Below are positions 30,111-40,901 of a DNA stretch of 64,000 nt, one piece after another. The stretch comes from Clarkia xantiana subsp. parviflora (Eukaryota; Streptophyta; Magnoliopsida; Myrtales; Onagraceae). Location: positions 15,810,001 to 15,874,000 of the forward strand of contig JAPTYO010000017.1 of assembly GCA_036873135.1 (NCBI GenBank), read 5' to 3'. Made by a program: the position numbers and the translations under genes. The notes under the pieces are model-generated. The model searched no databases. It was not told the DNA's origin and saw only the letters and a program-made list of their open reading frames with translations. How positions within the stretch are numbered: position 1 is the first letter of the stretch; every line of letters begins with the position of its first letter.

Positions 30111-33100
30111 ACGCCACTCGCACCCTCGAACAAGGCAACGAGGAGAACAAAGGAGAGACAACCAAAGGCCACCCCCAGGGGGAAGGCAGCAGTCCGTGCC
30201 TCCAAGGCAGCAACAGACACAGTAGGATGCCAGGGCATACACCCCTCTGGGGGCAGATAGACAGGTAAGACCTCCAAGGAGGCATTTATTCAACCAAGTA
30301 CCCCAACAGGGACATACACCGCACTAAGGGAAGACATACATGACAGACCAATAAGGATATAGGAGTTCCAACATCCACCCTGGCAATGTACACATACAGT
30401 CCGTATCACCACAGACATGACTAAGGGACATACCAAGGAAAGCTCAAAGGGAGGGACATAGTCCCAACAACACAACAAGGCAACCACTTACCCATAATAC
30501 AGCACGACAGATCCAAACCCCTTGTGCATGAAAACCCTTGGCACACATCCCCCTAGGACAGGGGAGGAGTTGAAAAGACAAGGATTTGAACAGGAGACTC
30601 ATAGAGTACCACACCACGTCAGCACATAGCTACTACAATGGGAAGTCTCATGAAGAGACATAGTAGAGTGAGACCGCACATAGCATACATGAAGGATACA
30701 CCTCCACCTAGTCTGCCTTGCAAGGATGCGACCTCATATTCCTCAAGTGGAAGGAATACACACAGACTAATGGAGGAAGACAGTTACATTACCAAGGAAA
30801 AAGGGGATATCAACACCCCACACCCATATCCTTCCCATATCCTCTTATTTAATTTAACTGCATAACAAGTCAACTCCCTAAAAGGGGTAGATTTTGATAC
30901 TTGATATCAACATGTTTTCCAAGAATGACCATACCGGACGCCTTCGGGCTCCGTGATATATATATACACAGGTGGACCACTAGAAGAATCAGTAAAAGGT
31001 CGTCGCCAATCAAGAGATGCACAAGCAACGGATTCCTCAATCCCAAAGGACACCTATAAGGTCAAGTTTCTGGGAAGGATCACAAGATGGAAGGCTCACT
31101 TACAAAAATAAGTTAAGCACCCCCAACATCCTATAGAGGAACTACCATGAAGGTCACAAAAGATTACCCCCACCATAACCTTCCACTAAGCATCCTAGGG
31201 CCAAGTCCGTCAAAGGATCCCATCGGGCATTGGTATGCAAGGGGGGCACCAGTTACAACATGCCCTCCCCACAAGCGCCCATTAGCATAAGAGGGGGTAG
31301 CCGCGAACACATCCCTCCAAAAATGGAGGAAACCATATCACATGGGTAACGCCCACCATCAAAGGCAAACACCTCCAGCGGATCTTTATGATTTCACAAA
31401 ATAGCCAGGAGACACAACCACATTTAGAAAGCTCATCCAAAATAATGGAATACACTTCCATCAAAAACCCTCAAGGACACCAAGCCTAGCAAAGGAAGAA
31501 CGGTGACACCATCATCAAGCTTTTAAAAAGGGATATGGAAAACATAGTATTTCCACACAATGATATGTTAGTCATAAGAGAGGGAGTCACCAACTTTGAC
31601 ATGAAGAGAACCATAGTACATGAAAGGAGTCCGTCAGACATCTCCCATGACCAACCATTGATGATACTAGAGAAGAGTCAGGCATACCTAATACCAAGGG
31701 ACCCCCTACTAGTAAAGGTGGTCAGAACATCAACACACCCATTAGGGACACGGCACTGCAAATGAACCAGGAAAAGGATGGAACACATATCCTTACAAGT
31801 ATCCTTACAAGTATCCTTACAAGTATACTTACAAGTATCCTTGCATTTATCCTTGCAAAAATAAACTCCGTAGATAAAGAAGTCATCTAATAGATGACTA
31901 TGTCTCTGTTCCCAAAATATGATCCTAACCCGGAGATACTTGGCCTCCGCATCATATATGCAATGAATAACATGGTCATCAAAGATAGGTACACGAAGAT
32001 TCAAGACAGCGCCATAAAGATTAGGCGCATACCTCTACCAAGTACGACACATTTGAGTGTTCATAAACACTCCCTCGCCATCGCACAAGAAAGAAAGGCA
32101 GCCAAGGATATAAGTACTAATAAAACAAACATCGGTAGAAAATCCGGTCATTGAAGTCATGCACCAAGAGAGAAACTCTAAGGATGCAAGATTAGCAAAA
32201 GAGATAGTCCAACAACTAGAGTATGAAAAAGGAGATACATCTCCTACCAAGAGCCTTAGGGCAGGATAATAGCTCTACAAGATCAACCAAAGAAGAGCTC
32301 TAAAGCTTGGGGAGTAAGGTTTCAAGATCGACCCTCGCACTAGACGCACATCCCGATCAACCACCTTGTCTGCAAATGATAAGACATTTGACCTTGGCAT
32401 CCCATCAAGAGGAGAACCCCGATAAAAGGGGCACTAGAAAAATATCCCGCCTCTAAGGCCATACACCAAATACATGATGAATGAAGGTTATGACAAAACA
32501 AAAGAGGAGGGACTTGTCAGCTCAACACACCTCAAACACGTATACGTACGCAATACAAATGCAGCCTCTAATGAAGTTATCCAACAAGGAATAGCCAATA
32601 CGGGAACAAACCCAGGGAAAATCAGGGAGCATCACCTGCAAACCTAAAGGAAAACGCCCTTTTTAGATTCAAGTCCTAATTCGAAGGAAGTCTACAATCA
32701 ACATTCAAGGTGGGAGGAGCATGACCAATGGGACACCCCCTAAGGGCAGTGAAGAATACTCCAGTGTGAAGGAAAAGGCAAGGCACACTAAGTGCCACAA
32801 CACTCCAAGAAGATACAGCCCGGTCAGACCCCCCCCCCCCCCCCCCCCCCCATGCACGAGCAAAGAGCATGGGTCAGATTGACTAGTCTGAAACACACCT
32901 ACAAGATTAACAACTCAAGACACCATTCTATGAGAGAGCTCTTCAACCTACACAAGGAAAGGGGGGAAAAATTTACAAGCACCCCTAGGATACAAACATT
33001 GCCACATCCTAGTTATCAAGAGAATGAAATTCACCCCCACCCACCCAAAGCAAAAGCTCTTCCACCCAACTTCAAAAGACACATCCGACAAAGGCATCAT

Positions 33101-33596
33101 TCAAACCATGCCTATGACCGAAACAAGCAAGCATGAGAAAGAGTAAATCCTACAAGGGACACTCATCACATTCAAACAAGCAGACAAGGGAGCCCCGAGC
33201 ATAAGGGACACCCAACCAAGAAAGTGAACGAGGGGCCTTCAACGGCCAAATATGAAAGGCGGTGTGACCACCAAGCAACTTGGGGGGCACCAAACGAATA
33301 AGTGCTTGGTAGTCCACCTAAGTGTAAGAGAAGAGATTAGAGGCAGAAGATCACAATCACATGCAATACCACTCCTCCTAGAAGAGGTCACATAGAGGAA
33401 AACATCCTCAACTCCCTATACGAACTCGTCCTAAGTTGGCAACACACAAACATCGCCCTCGAGAGGTGATCTCCCATACTGAAGGAAAAGCGTGATAGCA
33501 TGCAATATCATAAAAGGAAAAGTCAAGTAAAGACTCGAAAAGCATACCAAAGATGCACCCTACATGAGAAAGGACACAAGGTAAGGTAATATTATG
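30111..33596 (+). other. Element D interior without recognisable genes
   Basis: A-rich, CCACC-rich sequence with many stops in all frames. It contains a 12-bp tandem repeat (AAGTATCCTTAC, about 31796-31850) and an uninterrupted run of 23 C at 32829-32851. No protein domain is readable; it may be scrambled former coding sequence. Confidence 0.5.
32829..32851 (+). repeat. Poly-C run of 23
   Basis: Uninterrupted C homopolymer on the plus strand; very unusual in plant DNA and a possible assembly weak point. Confidence 0.95.
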
Positions 33597-33630
33597 AGCC
33601 CTCCGGGAGCCTATCCCGCGAACAGATTTC

Positions 33631-34340
33631 GACGCCCCCAAGAGCGTATCTTGAGAGTAGTTTTCATACTACGACATTCGACGCCCCCAAGAGCGTATCT
33701 TGAGAGTAGTGTTCATACTACGACCTTCGACGCCCCCAAGAGCGTATCTTGAGAGTAGTTTTCATACTACGACATTCGACGCCCCCAAGAGCGTATCTTG
33801 AGAGTAGTGTTCATACTACGACCTTCGACGCCCCCAAGAGCGTATCTTGAGAGTAGTTTATATACTACGACATTCGACGCCCCCAAGAGCGTATCTTGAG
33901 AGTAGTGTTCATACTACGACCTTCGACGCCCCCAAGAGCGTATCTTGAGAGTAGTTTATACACTACGACCTTCGACGCACCAAGAGCGTATCTTGAGAGT
34001 GGTTTCCAAAAACTACGAATTTCGACGCCCCCAAGAGCGTATCTTGAGAGTAGTGTTCATACTACGACCTTCGACGCCCCCAAGAGCGTATCTTGAGAGT
34101 AGTTTATACACTACGACCTTCGACGCACCAAGAGCGTATCTTGAGAGTGGTTTCCAAAAACTACGAATTCGACGCCCCCAAGAGCGTATCTTGAGGTAGA
34201 TTTGCAACCTACCAGATTCGACGCCCCCAAGAGCGTATCTTGAGGTAGAAAAAACACTACCAGTTCGACGCCCCCAAGAGCGTATCTTGAGGTAGATTTC
34301 AAACTACCAGTTCGACGCCCACCAGGAGCGTATCTTTGGT
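33631..34340 (+). repeat. 49-bp tandem array in element D
   Basis: About fourteen units beginning GACGCCCCCAAGAGCGTATC. Each has a short inverted pair (GAGAGTAGT ... ACTACGA) around a variable 6-8-bp loop. Later units switch to GAGGTAGA...CTACCAG, keeping the pairing. The first unit follows GCCCTCCGGGAGCCTATCC, the motif of the next array. Confidence 0.9.
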
Positions 34341-34344
34341 CTAA

Positions 34345-34650
34345 CCTGAGCCCTCCGGGAGCCTATCCTGCGAAACGTTAAGTGCCGTCCGAGAGCCTGT
34401 CTCGTGAACAGATTTGACGCCCGTCAAGAAGGTATCGGTGGACTAACCTGTGCCCTCCGGGAGCCTATCCTGCGAAACGTTAAGTGCCGTCCGAGAGCCT
34501 GTCTCGTGAACAGATTTGACGCCCGTCAAGAAGGTATCGGTGGACTAACCTGCGCCCTCCGGGAGCCTATCCTGCGAAACGTTAAGTGCCATCCGAGAGC
34601 CTGTCTCGTGAACAGTTTTCGACGCCCACCAAGAGCGTATCTTTGGTCTA
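34345..34650 (+). repeat. About 103-bp tandem array in element D
   Basis: Three long units with GCCCTCCGGGAGCCTATCC, GTCCGAGAGCCTGTCTCGTG and GACGCCCGTCAAGAAGGTAT. The unit looks like a mixture of the 49-bp unit and other segments, suggesting the arrays arose from each other. Confidence 0.85.
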
Positions 34651-35224
34651 ACAGTACAACGTATACCGTGTAAGGGTATCAGAAGAGATCATCACACCAT
34701 GCTCAGAAGGATCCCATGAGAAAGTAATCTTAAAATAAGGTTGTATAAAGAACACATAATGTTTTTTCTTGATAAGATGGCAGGTATGGCATGAAGGAAA
34801 ACACAAAAGAAAGATAAGGAAAGGAAAGCATATACAAGGTACAAGTCCATGACCAAAGGATCATATACAGAAGCACAAGAGGTTATCATGAAAAGTAACG
34901 AGATATCCTACCATCCATATCACAAGTCAAAAGAAGTATCTCAAAGGAACCCAACCACACCAAGAAGGATAGCAAAGACGTGAAATCCAAAGTTCAAGGC
35001 TCCCAAAGTAAACTCGACCCATCAAGAAGAGGAATTGCCTTACAGACTTAAACACCGTCAAGCACAACTCATGAAGGAGACATCTAAAGAGCATAAAGGA
35101 TACAACATCCGACAAGACGAGACATCGGGACCTAACCCAACAAACATAGCCTACACAAAAGGCAACTATAGCAATGAAGGCTTTCCAATGTGAAAGGAAT
35201 ACTAAAGCACAACTCCATACATCG

Positions 35225-35475
35225 TGATGTGGCTATCATGTCCACATACCCTGAAGTGGCTATCATGTCCACATACCCTGAAGTGGCTATCATGTCCACA
35301 TACCCTGAAGTGGCTATCATGTCCACATACCCCGAAGTGGCTATCATGTCCACATATCTTGAAGTGGCTATCATGTCCACATACCCTGAAGTGGCTATCA
35401 TGTCCACACACTACAGAAGGGCTATCACTCCGACACATTACGAAGTGGCTATCACGCCCACATACCCCGAAGTGA
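35225..35475 (+). repeat. 27-bp tandem array encoding a nine-residue repeat (element D)
   Basis: About nine copies of a 27-bp unit with GTGGCTATCATGTCCACATA. Because 27 is a multiple of three, the array is open in several frames, for example as VAIMSTYPE repeats in a frame spanning 35190-35681. A homologous 27-bp array sits in element E (59940-60215, opposite strand). Confidence 0.9.
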
Positions 35476-35797
35476 TTATCATGGCAGCACACCATAAAAC
35501 ATCTGTCAAAGACATGCATTGTAAAGACACCATCCCGACCACGAACATCAAAAGGCTACGCCTAGCCTTAGGAGGAGGTTCAAGAAAAAGGAAAAACAAC
35601 ACCCTTCGTACGCTCATCAAAGGCAGGCACTTATATTTCAACCCACTGGGTGACACCAGGAAGGAGACGTCCTCATTATGAAGACAACCTCCATATCCCA
35701 CGAAATCAACCATGAAGTAAAGAATCACGACAAGCACTATTGAGGGCATATAACAAAACGATCCCCACAACGATCACAACTACGATACTAGTAGAGG

Positions 35798-36543
35798 CTA
35801 ACTCAAGAGCAGTCTCCACCAAACTCCAAAGCAAGAATTTGCTATCTTAATCAGAGCCATGGCAAGAGAGGGGAACCTCAATGTAGGATGATGATCACAC
35901 CCGTCACCAAAAGAAAAATCTTCAACGCAGGGGTTAATAACATAACCCATAGGAAAGACAAAGACACCTTCAAAAGTCGTCAAATCCATATGAAGATGAA
36001 ATAAACTTAAGACTCGGCCCCTCGGCTGGGGGGCAGGGGATAGAGAAGAGACATCAAGACCTATGATCACCCCATCGCCAGCCACAGGTCGTTCCCTTTT
36101 GTCAAGCAAAGAGGGCGCCTCTTCAACCACTACCTCCTTATCATGGGAGGGAGTCAGCAAGGGGGCACTTGAAGGAGAGCCTCTCGCGGTTTCCTTCTCC
36201 TTGGCAGCCGAGGGCCCGACCTCAGAGTCAGGTTTCCGTGCCTTGGATTTAGATTGACTTGAACTCTCACCCACCACAAGAACCATATGGTAACCAGGGA
36301 AGAACGCTCTAACAACAAGAAGGAAGCAGCATGAGAATAATCATAAATATATCACAAAGAAAAGAGAGGGGAAAAAGAACATACTGGAAGCATTAGCAGC
36401 CACCTCTGACTTAGAAAATTTCTTGGTCTGATAAGCAGAACTAGAGGGTCCTTCCCTCTCATCTGATTCAACGGTCTCCCTGTCTGAAGAAGAAAGCTTC
36501 CCAAAAGTGAGTCATCTATACAAGCAACCAACACAAAGATCAA
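35798..36543 (-). pseudogene. Element D antisense ORF remnant
   Basis: A 162-codon minus-strand frame (36286-35798) with a basic, serine-rich start (SKSKARKPDSEVGPSAAKEK) and a hydrophobic C-terminal half, preceded by a short frame at 36543-36352. By position and strand it corresponds to the antisense ORF of element C, but I see no clear alignment. Probably decayed. Confidence 0.35.
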
Positions 36544-37569
36544 CCCTTACTCATGGAGGGGCGAGATACGCCTACTACGGGGGCAACCTTAACACCAAGG
36601 GAAGAGGGCGAACTTTTAGTTTCCCCAAATGGAGCAACGCTCCAGCACATCCGAAGGAAGGGTCAACCCTTAACACATGTCAATAGACCCCTTCGCTCGC
36701 GGCGGTAAGAAGAAAGCTTGTAAGCTTTTTCACCCTCACTTTTATGGGGAACAAATTGCAGGGTAAAGGTCAAGAGCTATACACACGCTCCAACGAATGA
36801 AGGAAAAATGATACACATGCCGAAGGTCGAGGTTAATGGACAATGCTCATGCTAGTACAAGGGAGGCGGAACGTTATGTCCCATTGAGTGGCAGAGTCCC
36901 CACCCTCAGGTAAAGGAGAGGTCTATGCTCTCACCTTTGCACTTATGCTCATACTCATGATTAACATCTACAGGTACATCAATGTCATCACTCATGCTCA
37001 TACTCACAACCCGCCCATACATACATACATATTCATGCATACATTCATGACTACAATCGCAGCATGTCTCCACTCACTCTCGTCCTTATGTTCCTATTTG
37101 CATGTATGCTAGTACACATCCTCATGTTCATGATATGTCCATGTTCACTCCTAGTTAACATCCTACAGGCATATTTTCTAGTATCCCATACTTAGAAAAA
37201 ATTTCGGACCAAAATTGAAATTTTCCCTCACTTAGATGAAATCCCGACACGAAATTGAAGCGTAAGTTATTAGTTACATTCGTATCACACCCCTGTGCAA
37301 GTTTGTATTTTTTGAGTATGCACCTGTAGCAGAGATAAGTTTATTACTCCCACCTCAGACGGACGCGTGCCTAGGCACACGTCCGTGCTACTCTAACGTT
37401 TACAATTCCTCTATCTCAGTAGACAGGGGGGCAGAGTCAGAGGCACGTATCCACGGGTAAGCAAGCATTCAGACAAAGAAGGTAAAACCCCGGTTTCAAA
37501 TTGCGCGTGTCATACCATCCTAAAATAGAGTCAATCAAGGGTTAGGCCATTGGTTGACTCGGGGGCATG
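36544..37569 (+). other. Element D 3' interior, no gene seen
   Basis: A/T/C-rich with no supported frame; contains scattered CATAC/CATTC microsatellite-like text at 37010-37140. The segment 37141-37230 is recognisable, reversed, in element E beside the G insertion (58960-59040), which ties E to the D family. Ends in the purine tract before the 3' LTR. Confidence 0.5.
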
Positions 37570-38702
37570 TGATGGATATACGCCCAATTTGAACCCGTTG
37601 ACTTCCAAACCGTTGTATTTTTATCGTCCCATTTATGATTGCAAATCGAAACTTCAACCCGGACACTTCGCGAGAACATCGACGGCTCGGACGGGGCCGA
37701 AGCGCCCGTCCGACTTAGGCGAACTCACCTAGGTGAGGTTGGGTGGCCACACCCGACCTCCCCTAGGGGAGATCGGGTCAGCCGACCCGATCTCCCCTAG
37801 GGGAGATCGGGTTGGCCAACCCGATCTCTCCTAGGAGAGATCGGGTCGGCCAACCCGATCTCTCCTAGGAGGGATCGGGTTGGCCAACCCGATCTCTCCT
37901 AGGAGAGATCGGGTCGGCCAACCCGATCCCTCCTAGGAGGGATGGGGTTGGCCAACCCCACCCTCCCTAGGAGGGGTTGGGTGTCCTCACCCAACCCCTA
38001 CCCTTAGGGGTCGGATTTCTCCCCCCCCAAGGGTCCCGACACCACATTCGGACTCCCATGCTCGGTCCACTCCGCCTACCTCCTCCGAATCCTAAGGTCT
38101 TAATTATGTGCTTAAAGGTTAATTAATTGTGTTTAAAGGCTAACGATGTCATTAAGCCACATTAATGACACCGTTGCCTATAAATACCCCACCTTCACAA
38201 CTCATTTGATCATCTTGGCAAGTTGCACAATTTTGCTCTGACATCTCTCTAGCTTTATCTCTCTAAAACCGTACTGACTTAGGCATCGGAGAGGGTTCAT
38301 CAGGCACCACCCCCCCCCCCCCTCTGTGCCTGGTATTGCCCCTCTTGCAGGGTGGCAAGGAGAGGAGAACCAAGGAAGCAGAAGAGCATAGAGCAGTAGG
38401 ACAAGCCCCAGGGGTAAGAAGTACAAGCCTCAGGAGGTCAGAAGGAAAGGAGGTCAGAAGGAGAGAAGGAAAGGAGGTCAGAAGGAGAGAAGGAAAGGGG
38501 GTCAGAAGGAGAGAAGAGAAGGACACATATCAGAACGACTACCCCAAGAGAGTATAAGGGCAGGGATCAGAACGACTACCCCAAGGGAGTATAAGGGCAC
38601 GGATCAGAACGACTAGTCCTAGGAGCACTGAACCCGACATTTCATTAGTGGGAGATAAATTCTAGATTGACGACCCGTTGACCTAAACTTTATAACCTAA
38701 CA
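37570..38702 (+). repeat. Element D 3' LTR
   Basis: Direct repeat of 28364-29561, 65 bp shorter: two palindromic 34-bp units fewer and three more C in the poly-C run (C13 versus C10). Followed by the GAAAG duplication. Confidence 0.94.
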
Positions 38703-39085
38703 GAAAGAAGGTCCATGGGTGCGTTTTGTAGAAGTTGCACATCTCCACCAGGTTCCCGCAGAAGGGAATCGAATCCCAACACTTATCTGCCCGGCGGAGA
38801 CGATCACTTCGCCCTCTCGAGGACGCGTGACGATATGCTTCCTCCTGGTGGTGGGCTGAGTCTCGTATGGGAAGCGGGGTTCCCAGTCCGAGGTTATACA
38901 GCCTTCTCGGAGTGCAACCTCATACGAGGTCTCAGAGATCTCGTTAACAGCATACTCAAAAGTAAAAGGGATCCTGGCCCCAGAACTAGCCTCGTCTAAA
39001 AACGGTTACAAACAAGAAAATTTGAGAAAAGAAGAGCAAACATAAGTAAATCATGAAAACAGAGAAGGAAATCCTTACCAGACAT
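38703..39085 (-). pseudogene. Element C antisense additional ORF, 5' part
   Basis: Starts at ATG (39085) with a 7-nt coding exon ATGTCTG ending at donor GTAAGG, then an 83-bp intron to acceptor TTTTTAG (38996). Exon 2 starts at 38995 and reads DEASSGARIPFTFEYAVN, EISETSYEVALREG and so on. A frame change occurs near 38761-38770. The exon is cut by element D at 38703; the text continues on the other side of D from 28358 (HAIRVWNAF). The split falls inside what looks like the core domain, so C's antisense protein is lost. Confidence 0.75.
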
Positions 39086-39250
39086 GGTTGATGATTACTG
39101 AAAGAAGATGAAGAAGGATCGGGAGAGTTGAAGGCCTTGGATCACTTGAACAGCAGAAGGAACTCAGAGGAGAAACTTCGAGTGCAAGAATGGCAGAACT
39201 TCTGGAAATTGAGAGGATGAAGAAGAAGTGAATAATGCCAGGATTTTAGC

Positions 39251-39257
39251 TTTTATA
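39251..39257 (-). promoter_or_regulatory. TATA box for the element C antisense ORF
   Basis: TATAAAA on the minus strand (GCTTATAAAAGC), 172 bp upstream of the antisense ATG; matching sites are in B and I. Confidence 0.6.
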
Positions 39258-39721
39258 AGCAAAGGGACAAACAGGACGGACTTAATCTGGACCGTTGAAG
39301 ACGAAACGATTTAATCTTGATTGTCGAGATGGAGGGACGGTACGGAAGAGACGTGGTGACGTAATGAGTGCTTTTTCAGAAAGCAACAGTCACGCCAATT
39401 TAAGCGTCGTTTCATAATCCCCAGCATTTAATGCTGCAGTAACCGAGGAGTTTCCTCGGATTTGGCAACTTCCCATAGAGTCCAGTGGGCCCAAGGTAGT
39501 CATGAGTGAGAAACTCTGTCATTCGACAATCACGCGTAAGGTAAAAGCCTCCGATCAAGACATCAAGAGGTCTAAAAATAAAAGCCCCCGACAGCAGTAT
39601 CGGGAGGTGTGAAGATAAAAGCCTCCGACGGCGGTATCGGGGGGTATAGAGACAAAAGCCTCCGACGATGAGGTCAAGAGGTCTGGAATTGAAAGACAAG
39701 ACGAACTAAAAGTCCGCCATG

Positions 39722-39735
39722 TCTTGGGGGGCAAA
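39722..39735 (+). promoter_or_regulatory. Polypurine tract of element C
   Basis: TCTTGGGGGGCAAA directly before the 3' LTR. Confidence 0.85.
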
Positions 39736-40475
39736 TGATGGGTTCCGATGTAATCGTTAGCCCCGTTAAACAGCCAATGGACGGCGAGTAGGTCCAGTGG
39801 GCCTCGCGAATGTCCGGGAAGGCCCAAAAAGCCCAGTACGAAGGGCTCCGACCCTAGCAGTCCCGATGTATGAGCTGAATGCTCCCGACAAGAAGCTTCT
39901 GAGTAGGCCCCGATATGCCTTAGTAAAGGCTCCGATTATAAAGCCCCGCGGAGGCTGGACCTGTCTCGTGAGACAAAGGGTCCTGGGTGGTGACCTAGAA
40001 TGAGATAACTCTGGAGTCCTCGACGAGAGTTGGGACTTGTTATCAGAGGATAAGGCCGAGAAACCCGCCTACTAGATAAGAGTAGTGGGAAACAGTTAAG
40101 ATATAGATAACTTCCCCCGAGATACGCAGGGCGTGCCCAAGATACGCGGAGTATGGGCGAGATACGCGGAGCGTGGGGCGAGATACACGGAATCCCGAAC
40201 GAGATATACGGAATCATGGGCAAAACGGCCAGCCACGGCCACAGGTAACTGAGTGACCTCTCCTCCTATATAAAGGAGGAAGTTACCTCAGAAAACACAT
40301 TCTCTAATACGAACTAAGACTATTGCTTACCACCCCATTGATCACATACTCATTTAAGCATCGGAGAGGGATTCTGGGTCACAACCCAGGTCATCCCCTT
40401 TTGCAGGATTACGCGGAGCCCAGGAGTTCAAGCTTTCCGTCAAGAACGTAACGGAGCTTCGCCCGTGATCCAACA
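39736..40475 (+). repeat. Element C 3' LTR
   Basis: Near-identical direct repeat of 18620-19360, followed by the CATGG target duplication. TATA box TATATAAA at about 40267. Confidence 0.95.
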
Positions 40476-40480
40476 CATGG

Positions 40481-40901
40481 AATAATCTTTCACTACACAT
40501 TCAATTATCTAAATACTTTGATGTTACAATGCATTGCAAACTCCTATCTTATGACACGGAAAAATAGGAAATGAGAGAAAACACAAATGAAGAAGGATCG
40601 AACATTTTAGGAAAACTCTTTTCGACTCAGAGAACCGAATTGATTCTTAGTCATTGTGATTTGCCGGAATAGCCGCCGTCGATCACCCGAGCTCTCACTA
40701 ATAATTGCATCGGTCAACATTGTCGTGCTCCGTCAAACGGGCCGCGCCAATGAACCTATCTCGTCGCCCAACTACCATCTACCAAGAGTGCACACTTTCA
40801 AAGTGCGTGCACCCAAATAAAGGGTATTTAAGAGTTCATCCCCGGGTTACACACAAATAATGGATCAAACTTAAACACCCCCTAAAATCGGTGACCGATT
40901 A
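40481..40901. other. Unassigned interval between element C and element H2
   Basis: About 420 bp with no gene. A 12-bp inverted pair, CACTTTCAAAGTGCGTGCA around 40795, is the only structure noted. It is the only DNA between the two large element blocks and may be old host sequence. Confidence 0.4.

Larger units (their letters stand above)
28364..38702 (+). mobile_element. Element D: large non-autonomous LTR element inside the C antisense ORF
   Basis: LTRs 28364-29561 and 37570-38702 start TGATGGATATACGCCC and end TATAACCTAACA. The 5-bp target duplication GAAAG is exact (28359-28363 and 38703-38707). A PBS identical to that of element C follows the 5' LTR; a GACTCGGGGGCA purine tract precedes the 3' LTR. 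The roughly 8-kb interior has no pol: only remnants of a gag-like start, several tandem arrays and antisense ORF remnants. The LTRs look essentially identical outside repeat copy number, so this is probably the youngest large insertion here. Confidence 0.95.
18620..40475 (+). mobile_element. Element C: complete Tat-type Ty3/gypsy retrotransposon, interrupted by element D
   Basis: The LTRs at 18620-19360 and 39736-40475 (741 and 740 bp) are nearly identical. The 5-bp target duplication CATGG is exact (18615-18619 and 40476-40480). Gag, protease, RT, two RNase H domains and integrase lie at 19415-25083, followed by degenerate tandem repeats and a long antisense ORF. Removing element D (28364-38702) leaves about 11.5 kb. 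C is more similar to B and F in its proteins than in its LTR. Its pol has at least six lesions even though the LTRs differ little. Confidence 0.95.

Noticed and set aside
29723..30277. 184-codon minus-strand frame in element D
   Set aside because: Leu/Val/Cys-rich reading of P/Q-rich plus-strand text; no membrane-protein family recognised and no antisense start signal.
35225..35475. CRISPR-like regular repeats (also 13352-13540 and 33631-34340)
   Set aside because: Units are head-to-tail without unique spacers, lie inside retrotransposons, and there are no cas genes. They are minisatellites.
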